From PFJX01 sp037442845 (GTDB taxonomy: Bacteria; Pseudomonadota; Gammaproteobacteria; Burkholderiales; Thiobacillaceae), in contig JBBIPL010000007.1 of assembly GCA_037442845.1 (NCBI GenBank), positions 1-38,415 of the forward strand: 38,415 bases of DNA, written 5' to 3'. The translations under genes were made by a program, and so were the position numbers. Each line of letters opens with the position of its first letter. Position 1 is the first letter of the stretch. Shown piece after piece: positions 24,906 to 34,179 of this stretch. Below the pieces are notes generated by a model. That model had not been told where the DNA came from. It was given only the letters and a program-made list of their open reading frames with translations, and did no database searches.

Positions 24906-27014
24906 TCACAGCTTGAAGCCGGACACGGACACCTTCAGTTCGCTGGACAGCTCCGCCAACTGGCCGATGGAATCTGCGCTGCGGCGCGCGCCATCGGCGG
25001 ACTGCTCGGTCACCGCGAGAATCCGCCGCATGTTGCCGGCGATGCGCTCCGCGGTTTCGACCTGCGCGCGGGTGGCATCGGAAATGCTCTGGATGAGGCC
25101 CGCCAGCTCGTCGGAAACCCTCTCGATCTCGGCCAGCGACTGGCCCGCCGCGTCGGAACGCGCGGCGCCCTGCACCACGCCCTGGGTGGATCCCTCCATG
25201 GCGTTGACCGCGTCCTGGGTGTCTCTCTGGATGGTCTTGACGATGGCGCCGATGCGCCGCGTCGCCTGCGCGGAACGTTCCGCCAGGCGCTGCACCTCCT
25301 CCGCCACCACGCTGAAGCCGCGCCCGGCCTCGCCCGCCGCGGCGGCCTGGATGGCGGCGTTGAGCGCCAGCACGTTGGTCTGGTCGGTGATGTCGGCGAT
25401 CAGATCGACGATCTCGCCGATTTCCTGTGAGGATTCGCCCAGCCGCTTGATGCGTTTGGATGTTTCCTGGATCTGGTCGCGGATGGCGTTCATGCCGACG
25501 ATGGCCTGGCGCACCGAGTCGCCGCCCTTGCGCGCGGTATCCAGCGACTGCTCCGCCACGCGGGCCGATTCGGCGGCATTGCTCGACACCTGCGCAATGG
25601 AATCCGACATCTGGTTGACCGCCGCGGTGGTTTCCGCGATCTCCGCGGCCTGCCGTTCGGCGGCGGCAAGCAGTTCGTCGGAACTGGCGCGCGCCTCGGC
25701 GGCGGCCTGGCTGACCTGGTCGGCGGCGCCGTTGATGCCCTGCACCAGCATGCGCAATTCCTCGATGGCGTAATTCACCGAATCGGCGATGGCGCCGGTG
25801 ATGTCCTCGGTCACCGTCGCCTGCACGGTCAGGTCGCCTTCCGCCAGGTCGCCCATTTCATTCAGCAAACGCAGGATGGCATCCTGGTTGCGCTGGTTTT
25901 CCTGGGCCGCCTCGTCGGCGCGCCGGCGCGCCTCGCCGACGCTGATCACGCCCAGAGCCAGCAGGGCTGTCAGGGCGACAACGGCGAAGAAGACGGCGAA
26001 CACCAGGGTGAATCCGGTGCCGATGCCCTGGTAGGCCTGGGTCAGCTGGCGGGTCACGCTCAGCAGTTGTTCCGATTCGTCGAAAATCTCGCGGGCCGCG
26101 CGTTTCGCCTCGACCAGCTGCGGCATGCTCTTGAGGATGAGGCTGGCCTGCTGCTCGAAGCGGGCGAAGACGTCGCGCAGCTCCTCCAGCTTCTCGCGCG
26201 CGCCGGCGTCGCCCACCGCCGCCACGCCGAGCTCCGCGCTGCCCTTCAGCAGGCCGTCCAGGGACTCGCGGAAGGTGAGCAAATCCTGGCCGAGCTCGTA
26301 GGCGTTTTCCGGATTGATCTGGTCGGAGGACAACAAAGCGTTGGCGTTCTTCGCCATGCGCTGGGTCCACAGCGCCTGCTGGTTGGCCAGGGCCAGCTGT
26401 TTCCTGGCATCGCCCGGCATGAGGGCGATGACCTGTTCGGTCAGGTCGAGCAGATCTTCATTACGCCGGTTGATCTCGGCCAGGCCCTGCGCCAGTTCCA
26501 CCAGCACGCTTTGCTGGCCGATCAGATGCTGGATGTCCTTGCGCGACACCTCCCAGCGCTGTTTGAGTTGCGTCAGGCCGGACTGCATGAAGCGCGGCGA
26601 GGCGGGTACGCCGAGGCCGCCGTCGATGAGGGCGTTCAGGCCTTCGGCGAAGTCGCGGCGGCTTTCCTCCAGCTGCGTGAACGCGGCCTTGTTGCCCAAC
26701 ACCGCCTGCTGCGCCGACTTGGTGTAGCGCTGCGACAGCATCTGCAGGCGCGTGGAGATTTCCACGTAACCCGCCCGGTTGCCCACCTGCACGGTGTTCC
26801 ATACGCTGAGCACGATGGCCAGGGCCAGCGAGGCCAGCAATATCAGCAGCACCGCAGGTTGTCGCTGTTCCGCGGGAAGCCGCTTGAGGATCGGCAGCCG
26901 CTCCGGATCCACCGCCACCCAGCGCGCCATGACCCGGCCCACCCACGGACTGATGCGGTCCGCGAACTTCGTGAATCCCCTGCCCAACACCATTCCCGCC
27001 TTACTCGACGCCAT
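24906..27014 (-). CDS. pilJ: PilJ methyl-accepting chemotaxis protein
   Basis: This 702-residue inner-membrane receptor belongs to the Pil-Chp system. After a 50-residue cytoplasmic head, membrane segments lie at about 53-73 and 334-358. They flank a long periplasmic region with PilJ-type sensor repeats (STRLQMLSQRYTKSAQ; ANQQALWTQRMAKNANALL). HAMP-like and coiled-coil signalling helices follow. The conserved tip lies at about 539-581 (DQTNVLALNAAIQAAAAGEA, RGFSVVAEEVQRLAERS). It senses pilus or surface state and signals to ChpA through the CheW-like PilI. GGAGAGGA precedes the ATG. It ends directly at repeat copy 3. Confidence 0.96.
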   Translation of the reverse strand: MASSKAGMVLGRGFTKFADRISPWVGRVMARWVAVDPERLPILKRLPAEQRQPAVLLILLASLALAIVLSVWNTVQVGNRAGYVEISTRLQMLSQRYTKSAQQAVLGNKAAFTQLEESRRDFAEGLNALIDGGLGVPASPRFMQSGLTQLKQRWEVSRKDIQHLIGQQSVLVELAQGLAEINRRNEDLLDLTEQVIALMPGDARKQLALANQQALWTQRMAKNANALLSSDQINPENAYELGQDLLTFRESLDGLLKGSAELGVAAVGDAGAREKLEELRDVFARFEQQASLILKSMPQLVEAKRAAREIFDESEQLLSVTRQLTQAYQGIGTGFTLVFAVFFAVVALTALLALGVISVGEARRRADEAAQENQRNQDAILRLLNEMGDLAEGDLTVQATVTEDITGAIADSVNYAIEELRMLVQGINGAADQVSQAAAEARASSDELLAAAERQAAEIAETTAAVNQMSDSIAQVSSNAAESARVAEQSLDTARKGGDSVRQAIVGMNAIRDQIQETSKRIKRLGESSQEIGEIVDLIADITDQTNVLALNAAIQAAAAGEAGRGFSVVAEEVQRLAERSAQATRRIGAIVKTIQRDTQDAVNAMEGSTQGVVQGAARSDAAGQSLAEIERVSDELAGLIQSISDATRAQVETAERIAGNMRRILAVTEQSADGARRSADSIGQLAELSSELKVSVSGFKL

Positions 27015-27065
27015 TGCGCTGTCCTCTCCGATTGCTCCCGCGTCCGCCTCCCGTGGGCACTGGCA

Positions 27066-27578
27066 TCACAGCCCGGCTTCCAGGATTTCCGGCGCCCGTA
27101 GCAGGCGTTCCACGCTGATTTCCGTCCACAGCTGCCCCTCCCAGTCATGCCATCGCGCCTGCTGCCAGGGCGGCGCATCCACCGCCGCGGGTTCCGGCAG
27201 CAAATCCGCCACGCCGCGCAGGCCGAGGGCCCGCTCCACACGCAGCGCGACATTCAGGCCGAAACGCGGATGCGCCAGCAGCAGGCGGGCTTCGCCCGGC
27301 GGCAAGGGTTCCGCCAGGCCGAGATAGGCGGCCAGATCGACGCAACCATACAGCGTGCCGCGCACGCTGGTCACCCCGGCGAACCAGGGCTTGGCCCAGG
27401 GCGCTTCGGTCAGCGCGGCCAGGGTCACCACTTCGTTGACCTGGTCGAGATCGACCAGCCAATGCCGGCCGCCGGCGGTGAAGCCAAGCTTGCTGGAGGC
27501 GCCCTCGGTCGCCTCCGCCGCCTTGAGCTTTTCCGCCAGGCGGGTCTGGAATTCGCGCAGGCTTTCCTTCGCTTCCAT
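27066..27578 (-). CDS. pilI: PilI CheW-like adaptor
   Basis: This 170-residue protein is a single CheW-like domain (about 30-165) that couples PilJ to ChpA. Visible motifs are LGFTAGGRHWLVDLDQVNEV, GVTSVRGTLYGCVDLAAYLG and LNVALRVERALGLRG. I chose ATG 27578; an in-frame TTG at 27587 overlaps repeat copy 4 and looks unlikely. No clear Shine-Dalgarno is present because the repeat reaches to 8 bp before the ATG, so coupling or initiation within structured RNA is possible. It lies 51 bp before pilJ. Confidence 0.92.
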   Translation of the reverse strand: MEAKESLREFQTRLAEKLKAAEATEGASSKLGFTAGGRHWLVDLDQVNEVVTLAALTEAPWAKPWFAGVTSVRGTLYGCVDLAAYLGLAEPLPPGEARLLLAHPRFGLNVALRVERALGLRGVADLLPEPAAVDAPPWQQARWHDWEGQLWTEISVERLLRAPEILEAGL

Positions 27579-27585
27579 CAAGGCC

Positions 27586-27676
27586 AAAGTCGCAACGCGA
27601 CTTCTCGAAGCTCCCCTCTAGCGCTTGCGGGAGAGGGGTTGGGGGTGAGGGAAATGGGCATGGCTTTCATGCCCAT
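27586..27676 (+). repeat. Interspersed repeat, copy 4 (short form, 91 bp)
   Basis: It has the left part of the family: AAGTCGC/GCGACTT hairpin, then CCCCTCT/AGAGGGG hairpin with an inner mismatch, then GGGGGTGAGGG. Hairpin 3 is shorter than in copies 1-3: ATGGGCATG/CATGCCCAT around GCTTT. The stop codon of pilH (27678-27676) touches its right end, and pilI starts 8 bp from its left end. Confidence 0.85.
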
Positions 27677-28041
27677 CAGCCCAGGGCCTTGATCTTGGCT
27701 AGCAACTCCTGCGCCACCACCGGCTTCACCAGATATTCGACCGCCCCCTGACGCATACCCCAGACCCGGTCGGTTTCCTGGCCCTTGGTGGTGCACATGA
27801 TCACCGGAATGGCTTGGGTTTCCGGATTGCGCGACAACTGGCGGGTGGCCTGGAAACCATTGAGGCCGGGCATGACCACATCCATGAGGATGAGGTCGGG
27901 TTTTTCGGTCTTCGCCACGGCGATGCCGAGTTCGCCGCTGTCCGCGGTCAGCACGTCGTAGCCCTGCTTGCGCAGGAGATCGGTGAGAAAGAAGCGCTCG
28001 GTGGGGGAATCGTCGACGATCAGCACCTTCTTGACGGTCAT
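27676..28041 (-). CDS. pilH: PilH single-domain response regulator
   Basis: This 121-residue CheY-like receiver belongs to the Pil-Chp system. It starts MTVKKVLIVDDSPTERFFL and has phosphoacceptor Asp54 in LILMDVVMPGLNGFQATRQL, then Thr (MCTTKGQ) and Lys (YLVKPV) of the active site. The GLNGFQATRQL stretch matches PilH of Pseudomonas rather than PilG. In the known system PilH is mainly linked to pilus retraction or acts as a phosphate sink. GGGAG precedes the ATG. It starts 17 bp after pilG. The stop lies at the edge of repeat copy 4. Confidence 0.95.
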   Translation of the reverse strand: MTVKKVLIVDDSPTERFFLTDLLRKQGYDVLTADSGELGIAVAKTEKPDLILMDVVMPGLNGFQATRQLSRNPETQAIPVIMCTTKGQETDRVWGMRQGAVEYLVKPVVAQELLAKIKALG

Positions 28042-28058
28042 GGCGTGGCTCCCAGGTT

Positions 28059-28454
28059 TCAGGCCGCCCTCGGCCGGTGGCGGCGCACCGCCTCCAGCAG
28101 GGAGTCCTTGGTAAAAGGCTTGGTCAGGTACTCGTTGGAGCCCACCAGACGACCGCGCGCGCGATCGAACAGGCCGTCCTTGCTGGACAGCATGATGACC
28201 GGCGTTTCCCGCAGGCGGGCGTTCTTCTTGATCAGGGCGCAGGTCTGGTAGCCGTCCAGGCGCGGCATCATGATGTCCAAGAAGATCACCTGGGGCTGAT
28301 GGTCGGCGATCTTCGCCAGGGCGTCGAAGCCGTCCTCCGCGAGGATCACCTCGCATCCCGCCTGCAGCAGGAAAATCTCGGCGCTGCGGCGTATGGTGTT
28401 GCTGTCGTCGATCACCATTACCTTGGTGCCGGCCATGTCGTTGGGGTTGTCCAC
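28059..28454 (-). CDS. pilG: PilG single-domain response regulator
   Basis: This 131-residue CheY-like receiver is the first gene of the Pil-Chp operon. Phosphoacceptor Asp60 lies in VIFLDIMMPRLDGYQTCALI, a stretch nearly diagnostic for PilG; VIMLSSKDGLFDRARGR and NEYLTKPF follow. PilG is phosphorylated by ChpA and promotes pilus extension and adenylate cyclase activity in Pseudomonas. The start is GTG 28454, decided by a strong AGGAGGG five bases upstream. The gene follows the rhodanese fusion gene by 22 bp on the same strand. Confidence 0.95.
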   Translation of the reverse strand: MDNPNDMAGTKVMVIDDSNTIRRSAEIFLLQAGCEVILAEDGFDALAKIADHQPQVIFLDIMMPRLDGYQTCALIKKNARLRETPVIMLSSKDGLFDRARGRLVGSNEYLTKPFTKDSLLEAVRRHRPRAA

Positions 28455-28476
28455 GCTCCCTCCTGGAGGGGTTGCA

Positions 28477-29655
28477 TCAGGATCCGCGCCGCACCGGCTG
28501 GCCGGCGGCCTGCCAGGCCGGCAGCCCGGTGCGGAACCAATGAATTTTAGTATATCCCCGTTTCAGCAGATAGCGGGCAGCCTTGTAGCTGTACCAGCAC
28601 TCGGCGCCATTGCATTGCACGATGAGGGGGGCGTTCTTGTCCTTGGGCAGCTTGCTCAGGTCGAAACTGTCGACCGAATCGTCGTATTCGATCTCCTTCG
28701 GACTGTTCATCACGTAGGGCACGTTCACCGCGCCGGGGATATGGCCTTCGCGGAAATGCGCGTGCGGCCGCACGTCGAACAGGGGCACGCCCTGATCCAA
28801 CATGCTCTTCACCTGCTCGGCGGTGGGAATGCTGACTCCCGCGAGAACTTCCGGCGTGTAGAAACCGCGCGTGGAAACGAATTCGAAATCGTGCCGGTCG
28901 GCGGGATCGAAGCCGCCCACGTGGGCCCGCTTGAGGCGGGCTTCCAGATTCGCGTCGATGCGCGTGAAGGCGGAGCGGATGCGGTCGCGCAGGTCGGCGG
29001 AAAGCTTGTCGCTCACCACCACGCCGGCCTGCGGCACGCTGGCCAGGGTCTTCACCGCCGTCGCGCCGGGGTTGCGGCCGATCCAGTCGCGCGCCACGTC
29101 GGACTTCAGGGCGGCCAGTTCGGCCTGACCGATTTCCAGGGCATAGAGCACCGCGCCGTACTGGTTCACATGATTGACCTGACGGAAGAAGCGCGTCGGC
29201 GAATGGCCGAGGGCATTCATCTCGCCACGCACCATGTAGCTCACCAGGGACTCCCGATGCGGCAGCACGATGCGCTTGCCGCGCGCGTCGTCCAGGCCGC
29301 GGATGCGCGAATTGGCGCCGGCGACCAGCACCACCTGGGCGTCCTGCTCGGTCTTCGCCACCGGCGTGTAGCCGCTGCGCATGGCCAGCCCCACCATATG
29401 GGCCGGGGCCAGCAGCATGGCGTAACTGCCGGTGCGGATGTGCTCGCCGACGCGTTCTGCGTTCTGGGTCATGATCAACTTGACCGGCTGCTTCAGTTCG
29501 CTGCCGAGAAATTTGGCGAGATCGCTGAGGGCCGCGCGGGTGCCGGCATGGTCGCGCTGCTGGTCATAGTCCAGGGTGACGTTGAGCACCAATGCCGGGC
29601 CGGCGTGCGCGGCCCAGGCCAGGATCGTCAGGCACAGGGCAGAGAGCCATCGCAT
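28477..29655 (-). CDS. PhnD-like binding protein fused to a rhodanese domain
   Basis: This 392-residue exported protein combines two folds. A signal peptide covers about 1-18 (MRWLSALCLTILAWAAHA). Residues 19-255 resemble PhnD/SsuA-type periplasmic binding proteins (LLAPAHMVGLAMRSGYTPVA, RIVLPHRESLVSYMV). Residues about 275-385 form a rhodanese domain with DVRPHAHFREGHIPGAVNVP and cysteines at 348 and 353 (QCNGAECWYSY). I chose ATG 29655 because AGGAGG lies six bases upstream. Ligand and reaction are unknown; a periplasmic sulfur- or oxyanion-handling role is an inference. It sits between rubredoxin and pilG on the same strand. Confidence 0.85.
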   Translation of the reverse strand: MRWLSALCLTILAWAAHAGPALVLNVTLDYDQQRDHAGTRAALSDLAKFLGSELKQPVKLIMTQNAERVGEHIRTGSYAMLLAPAHMVGLAMRSGYTPVAKTEQDAQVVLVAGANSRIRGLDDARGKRIVLPHRESLVSYMVRGEMNALGHSPTRFFRQVNHVNQYGAVLYALEIGQAELAALKSDVARDWIGRNPGATAVKTLASVPQAGVVVSDKLSADLRDRIRSAFTRIDANLEARLKRAHVGGFDPADRHDFEFVSTRGFYTPEVLAGVSIPTAEQVKSMLDQGVPLFDVRPHAHFREGHIPGAVNVPYVMNSPKEIEYDDSVDSFDLSKLPKDKNAPLIVQCNGAECWYSYKAARYLLKRGYTKIHWFRTGLPAWQAAGQPVRRGS

Positions 29656-29731
29656 ATTCATCCTCCTTGCCATTCCTTTCCGCAATCGCGGGGATACGCG
29701 GTGTTATCGGCGCAAACGGGGAAATCTGTAA

Positions 29732-29917
29732 TCAGCTTCCCGTCTGGCTGACTCCCAGCCTCTCGAAATCCTCCTTGCGCGCGCCGCACTCGGGACAGGT
29801 CCAGTTCACGGGCACGTCCTCCCAGCGGGCGCCCGGCGCGATGCCCTCGTTCGGCATGCCCTTGGCCTCGTCGTAGACGAAGCCGCAGACCACGCACATC
29901 CAAGTCTTGTATTCCAT
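29732..29917 (-). CDS. rubA: Rubredoxin
   Basis: This 61-residue iron-sulfur electron carrier has the four iron-binding cysteines C8, C11 (CVVCG), C41 and C44 (CPECG), plus the conserved YDEAKG, NEGIAPGARWEDVP and NWTCPECG. It transfers single electrons in the cytoplasm, for example to oxygen-defence or hydroxylase partners. It is divergent from thiD, with 77 bp between them, and is the first gene of the run leading to pilG. Rubredoxin genes beside pilG are common in betaproteobacteria. Confidence 0.97.
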   Translation of the reverse strand: MEYKTWMCVVCGFVYDEAKGMPNEGIAPGARWEDVPVNWTCPECGARKEDFERLGVSQTGS

Positions 29918-29994
29918 GCAACGATCGGGGGCAAGCCGCTTGTGTAATAGAATCGCATTCTGCCAACTCCGCCCAGCCCCGCCAAGGGTTCCCC
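29918..29994. promoter_or_regulatory. Divergent promoter region rubredoxin/thiD
   Basis: The 77-bp gap holds TAGAAT (29948-29953) as a possible -10 for thiD, and an AGAAT-CGC-ATTCT palindrome (29949-29961) overlapping it. No strong -35 is visible on either strand. No TPP riboswitch pattern is seen before thiD. The palindrome could be a regulator site or paired -10s. Confidence 0.35.
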
Positions 29995-30816
29995 ATGCCG
30001 CTGCCGTCCCTTCCCGCCGTGCTCGTCTTCGCCGGCACCGATCCCACCGGCGGCGCCGGCCTGCAGGCGGACGTGCTCACCCTGTCCAGCCTGGGCTGCC
30101 ATGCCTTGTCCGTGGTCACCGCCGTCACCGTGCAGGACACCGTGGGCGTGGATGACTACCTGCCCATCGATCCCGAATGGATCGCCGACCAGGCCCGCGG
30201 CGTGCTCGAAGACATGCCGGTGGCCGCCATCAAGATCGGCATGCTCGGCAGCGTCGAGGCCGTGGCCGCCATCGCCGAGGTGGTCGCCGACTACCCGGAC
30301 ATCCCCCTGGTGCTGGACCCGGTGCTCGCCTCCGGCCGCGGCGACCCCCTGGCCAACGAGGAACTGCTCGAAGCCGTGCGCGATCTGCTGCTGCCGCAGA
30401 CCACGCTGCTCACCCCCAACAGCATCGAGGCGCGGCGGCTGGCGGAAGACGTCGACGAGGACAACAACGATCCCGAGCTGGACGAATGCGCTCGCCGGCT
30501 CATGGATCTCGGCTGCGAATATGTCCTCATCACGGGCGCCCACGAACAGGGCGCGCAGGTCGGCAACACCCTCTACAACACCCGCGGCGTGGTGCATCGT
30601 CTGCGCTGGGACCGCCTGCCCGGCTCCTACCACGGCTCCGGCTGCACCCTGGCCGCGGCCGTCGCCGCCCTGCTGGCGCAGGGCCAGGACGTGGCCGAGG
30701 CGGTGAAGGAAGCGCAGGAATATACCTACCAGACCCTGAAGAACGCCTACCGGCCCGGCATGGGGCAATACATCCCGGACCGGCTGTACTGGGTGCGCGG
30801 GGACGATGAAGAGTAA
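29995..30816 (+). CDS. thiD: Hydroxymethylpyrimidine/phosphomethylpyrimidine kinase
   Basis: The 273-residue ribokinase-fold enzyme phosphorylates HMP and HMP-P for thiamine synthesis. Visible motifs are FAGTDPTGGAGLQAD near 12-26 (substrate end), VVLDPV-like LVLDPVLASGRGDPL (105-119), LLTPNSIEA (138-146) and GSGCTLA (214-220), the anion hole with the catalytic cysteine. Length is normal. Its 3' end overlaps thiE by 11 bp, so the pair is cotranscribed and perhaps coupled. Confidence 0.96.
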   Translation: MPLPSLPAVLVFAGTDPTGGAGLQADVLTLSSLGCHALSVVTAVTVQDTVGVDDYLPIDPEWIADQARGVLEDMPVAAIKIGMLGSVEAVAAIAEVVADYPDIPLVLDPVLASGRGDPLANEELLEAVRDLLLPQTTLLTPNSIEARRLAEDVDEDNNDPELDECARRLMDLGCEYVLITGAHEQGAQVGNTLYNTRGVVHRLRWDRLPGSYHGSGCTLAAAVAALLAQGQDVAEAVKEAQEYTYQTLKNAYRPGMGQYIPDRLYWVRGDDEE

Positions 30817-31436
30817 CGCGGGCCTGTACGCGATCACCCCGGACTGGTCCGACAGCCGCCGTCTGCTGGAAACCAGCGCAGCCATCCTGGCCGCCGGCTG
30901 CCGCTGGCTGCAGTACCGCAACAAGGCCGCGTCCGACCGCCATCGCCAGGAGCAGGCCCTGGCCCTGCGCGGTCTCAGCCGCCGATTCGGCGCCCGCCTC
31001 ATCGTCAATGACGACCTCGATCTCGCCCTGTTCTGCGAGGCCGACGGCGTCCACCTGGGGGAGGCCGACGCAGGCCTGGCGCAGGCCCGCGCCCGCCTGG
31101 ACCAAGCCGGACCCGGTAGAATCCTGGGCGCCTCCTGCTACCAGAGTCTGGACCGGGCGCAAGCGGCGGCGCAGGCCGGCGCCGACTACATCGCCTTCGG
31201 CAGCTTCTTCGCCTCGCCCACCAAGCCGCGGGCGTTGCGGGCCGACCTGGCGCTGCTGGCGGCGGGCAAGGCGAAGACCGGCCTGCCGGTGTGCGCCATC
31301 GGCGGCATCACCCCGGCCAACGCCGGCCAACTGCTGGCCGCCGGGGCTGACCTGCTGGCCGTGATCAGCGCCCTGTTCGAGGCCGCCGACCCCTACGAGA
31401 CCACCCGACTATTCCTGAAACTCATCGAGGAAACCC

Positions 31437-31450
<14 letters not shown>
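30806..31450 (+). CDS. thiE: Thiamine-phosphate synthase
   Basis: This 214-residue TIM-barrel enzyme joins HMP-PP and thiazole phosphate to give thiamine phosphate. Motifs: GLYAITP, WLQYRNK (pyrimidine phosphate binding), LIVNDDLDLAL, GVHLGEAD, GASCYQS (where canonical enzymes have GxSxH/T), and YIAFGSFFASPTKP, then AIGGITPANA. The ATG overlaps the end of thiD and the 3' end overlaps hemL by 14 bp. This shortish ThiE is common in beta- and gammaproteobacteria. Confidence 0.94.
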
Positions 31451-32723
<1,273 letters not shown>

Positions 32724-32733
32724 TCCGCCACGG

Positions 32734-33807
32734 ATGTACGACGACCTCTCTCCCGAAGATCGCTTCCGCCTGGAAGTCCTGCTCGCCCAGGACCTGAAGG
32801 CGGTGCGCATCGACGAATTTAATCTGGTGCTGCACGCCCTCACCGACCAGGGCGAGGCCAGCATTCCCCTGGCGCCCAACTGCCGGCCGGACAAGTACCT
32901 GCGCCTGATCCGCGAACTGCTTTCCGGCCACGCCCTGGGCTCGCCCGGCGGCTACCCGGTCTACCTCTCGCGCTGGACCCGACACGGCCAGATGGAAGGC
33001 ATCAACCTGGGCAAGCTGCTGCTCACCGGCGAACCCGAGGCGGTGGTGGCGGTGGTGTATTCCCCCGCCCTCACCGACGAACTGGCGCGCCACGCCTGGT
33101 GGACCCAGCCCACCATCGAGAACGCCCGCCTCATGCTGCGCCGGGAGGCGGTGGCCAGGGGGGAGATGGGCAAGGTGCTGGCCGACTTCCTGGTGGAACA
33201 CCTGCCCTTCCTGCAGGACGACCACCTCGCCATCATGGACACGGTGGCGGTGCTACTGCACTCCGGCGTGCTCTCGCGCGAGCAAATGGAAGCCACCTGG
33301 AAGCGGGGCAAGCGCAGCAACAGCCATTACGTGGCTTTCCTGGAAATGGCGGCAGGCAGTCTGCCCCTGGCCAGACCGGATCACGCGGAACTCGCCGCCG
33401 TCCGCGCCGCCCTGGCCGAGCAGATCGCCGCCGGCCAGCCTGTCGCCCTGGCCCTGGAGCGCGCCCTGTCGGGCCAGGGCCAGACCTTCCTGGCCGCCGC
33501 CGCGGAAATTTTGGAAAGGCCGGAGACGCAGGAAGTGGTCACCCGCACCCTGAATGCCATCGGCCGCTATTTCAGCGGACCCGAAGCCTGGCCCGAGGGG
33601 ATCGATGCGCCGGCCTGCCAGGGCTTCGCCCCCCTGCTCGAGGCGGCGCTTCGCCTGGCCGGCGTCCGCGAGGATTCGGTGAAACCGATCTTCGCCCGCT
33701 CCACCGCCATCGGTTCGCTCATGCGCCGCAAGATCGAGCCGGTGGCGGCGCCGATCATGGCCGACATGCGGGCGCTCACCGCCGCGAGGCAAACCGCCGC
33801 CGGCTGA
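32734..33807 (+). CDS. dsrS: DsrS-like protein
   Basis: This 357-residue soluble protein has no signal peptide. Its N-terminal region (LSPEDRFRLEVLLAQDLKAV, RPDKYLRLIRELLSGHALG, GSPGGYPVYLSRWTR, ARHAWWTQP) recalls DsrS, encoded at the end of the dsr cluster in Allochromatium and related sulfur oxidisers; its exact role is not settled. The second half is predicted helical and ends IMADMRALTAARQ. ATG 32734 lies 10 bp after hemL. The remaining dsr genes are not in the window. The identification is from memory of the family and needs a search. Confidence 0.65.
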   Translation: MYDDLSPEDRFRLEVLLAQDLKAVRIDEFNLVLHALTDQGEASIPLAPNCRPDKYLRLIRELLSGHALGSPGGYPVYLSRWTRHGQMEGINLGKLLLTGEPEAVVAVVYSPALTDELARHAWWTQPTIENARLMLRREAVARGEMGKVLADFLVEHLPFLQDDHLAIMDTVAVLLHSGVLSREQMEATWKRGKRSNSHYVAFLEMAAGSLPLARPDHAELAAVRAALAEQIAAGQPVALALERALSGQGQTFLAAAAEILERPETQEVVTRTLNAIGRYFSGPEAWPEGIDAPACQGFAPLLEAALRLAGVREDSVKPIFARSTAIGSLMRRKIEPVAAPIMADMRALTAARQTAAG

Positions 33808-33822
33808 GCGCCCGGCGGGCGC
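33808..33822. terminator. Short GC hairpin after dsrS
   Basis: GCGCCC pairs with GGGCGC around GGC, directly after the dsrS stop and 22 bp before the convergent small gene. No T-run; possible shared terminator. Confidence 0.35.
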
Positions 33823-33844
33823 CGTACCCGCACCGGTATCAGGA

Positions 33845-34111
33845 TCAGACCGGCTCGGCCTTGGGTTTCTTCTTGAAACGGCGGGAGGATCGCCTGCCCG
33901 CGGAAGGCGCCCCGGCCGGCTTGCCCGGACCCGCCGCCATGGGCCCTTTCTCGCGTGGCGCCGGATGCGGCGCGTCGTCCCGGTTGCCGGGGGCGAGGGT
34001 GATTTCGAGCTCGACGATTTCGTCCCACTGCGCCTCGCTGCGCTGGCTGTCCGGTATGGACAGCAAGGCCTTCAGGCGCTGCCGTGGAGAGGGATGATCT
34101 GGCGTGTTCAT
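33845..34111 (-). CDS. Small protein with a basic tail
   Basis: The 88-residue product is not recognised. It starts MNTPDHPSPRQRLKALLSIP and has an acidic helical middle (EAQWDEIVELEI). The second half is low-complexity Pro/Gly/Ala and ends in a strongly basic tail (GRRSSRRFKKKPKAEPV), suggesting RNA, DNA or membrane contact. ATG 34111 was preferred over an in-frame GTG at 34126; neither has a strong ribosome-binding site. It converges on dsrS and is the last gene on the minus strand after the Pro/Ala-rich gene. Confidence 0.6.
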   Translation of the reverse strand: MNTPDHPSPRQRLKALLSIPDSQRSEAQWDEIVELEITLAPGNRDDAPHPAPREKGPMAAGPGKPAGAPSAGRRSSRRFKKKPKAEPV

Positions 34112-34158
34112 GTCGGCATTATCCACGCAATCGCCACCCCAGGCCTAGCCCGGCCACA

Positions 34159-34175
34159 CCCGCATTCCATGCGGG
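34159..34175 (-). terminator. Hairpin after the Pro/Ala-rich gene
   Basis: CCCGCAT pairs perfectly with ATGCGGG around TCC, 4 bp after the stop at 34180. No T-run follows; likely a terminator or 3' stabiliser. Confidence 0.5.
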
Positions 34176-34179
34176 AAGC

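Noticed and set aside
29918..29994. TPP riboswitch before thiD
   Set aside because: Only 77 bp are available and the conserved CTGAGA-type core is not seen.
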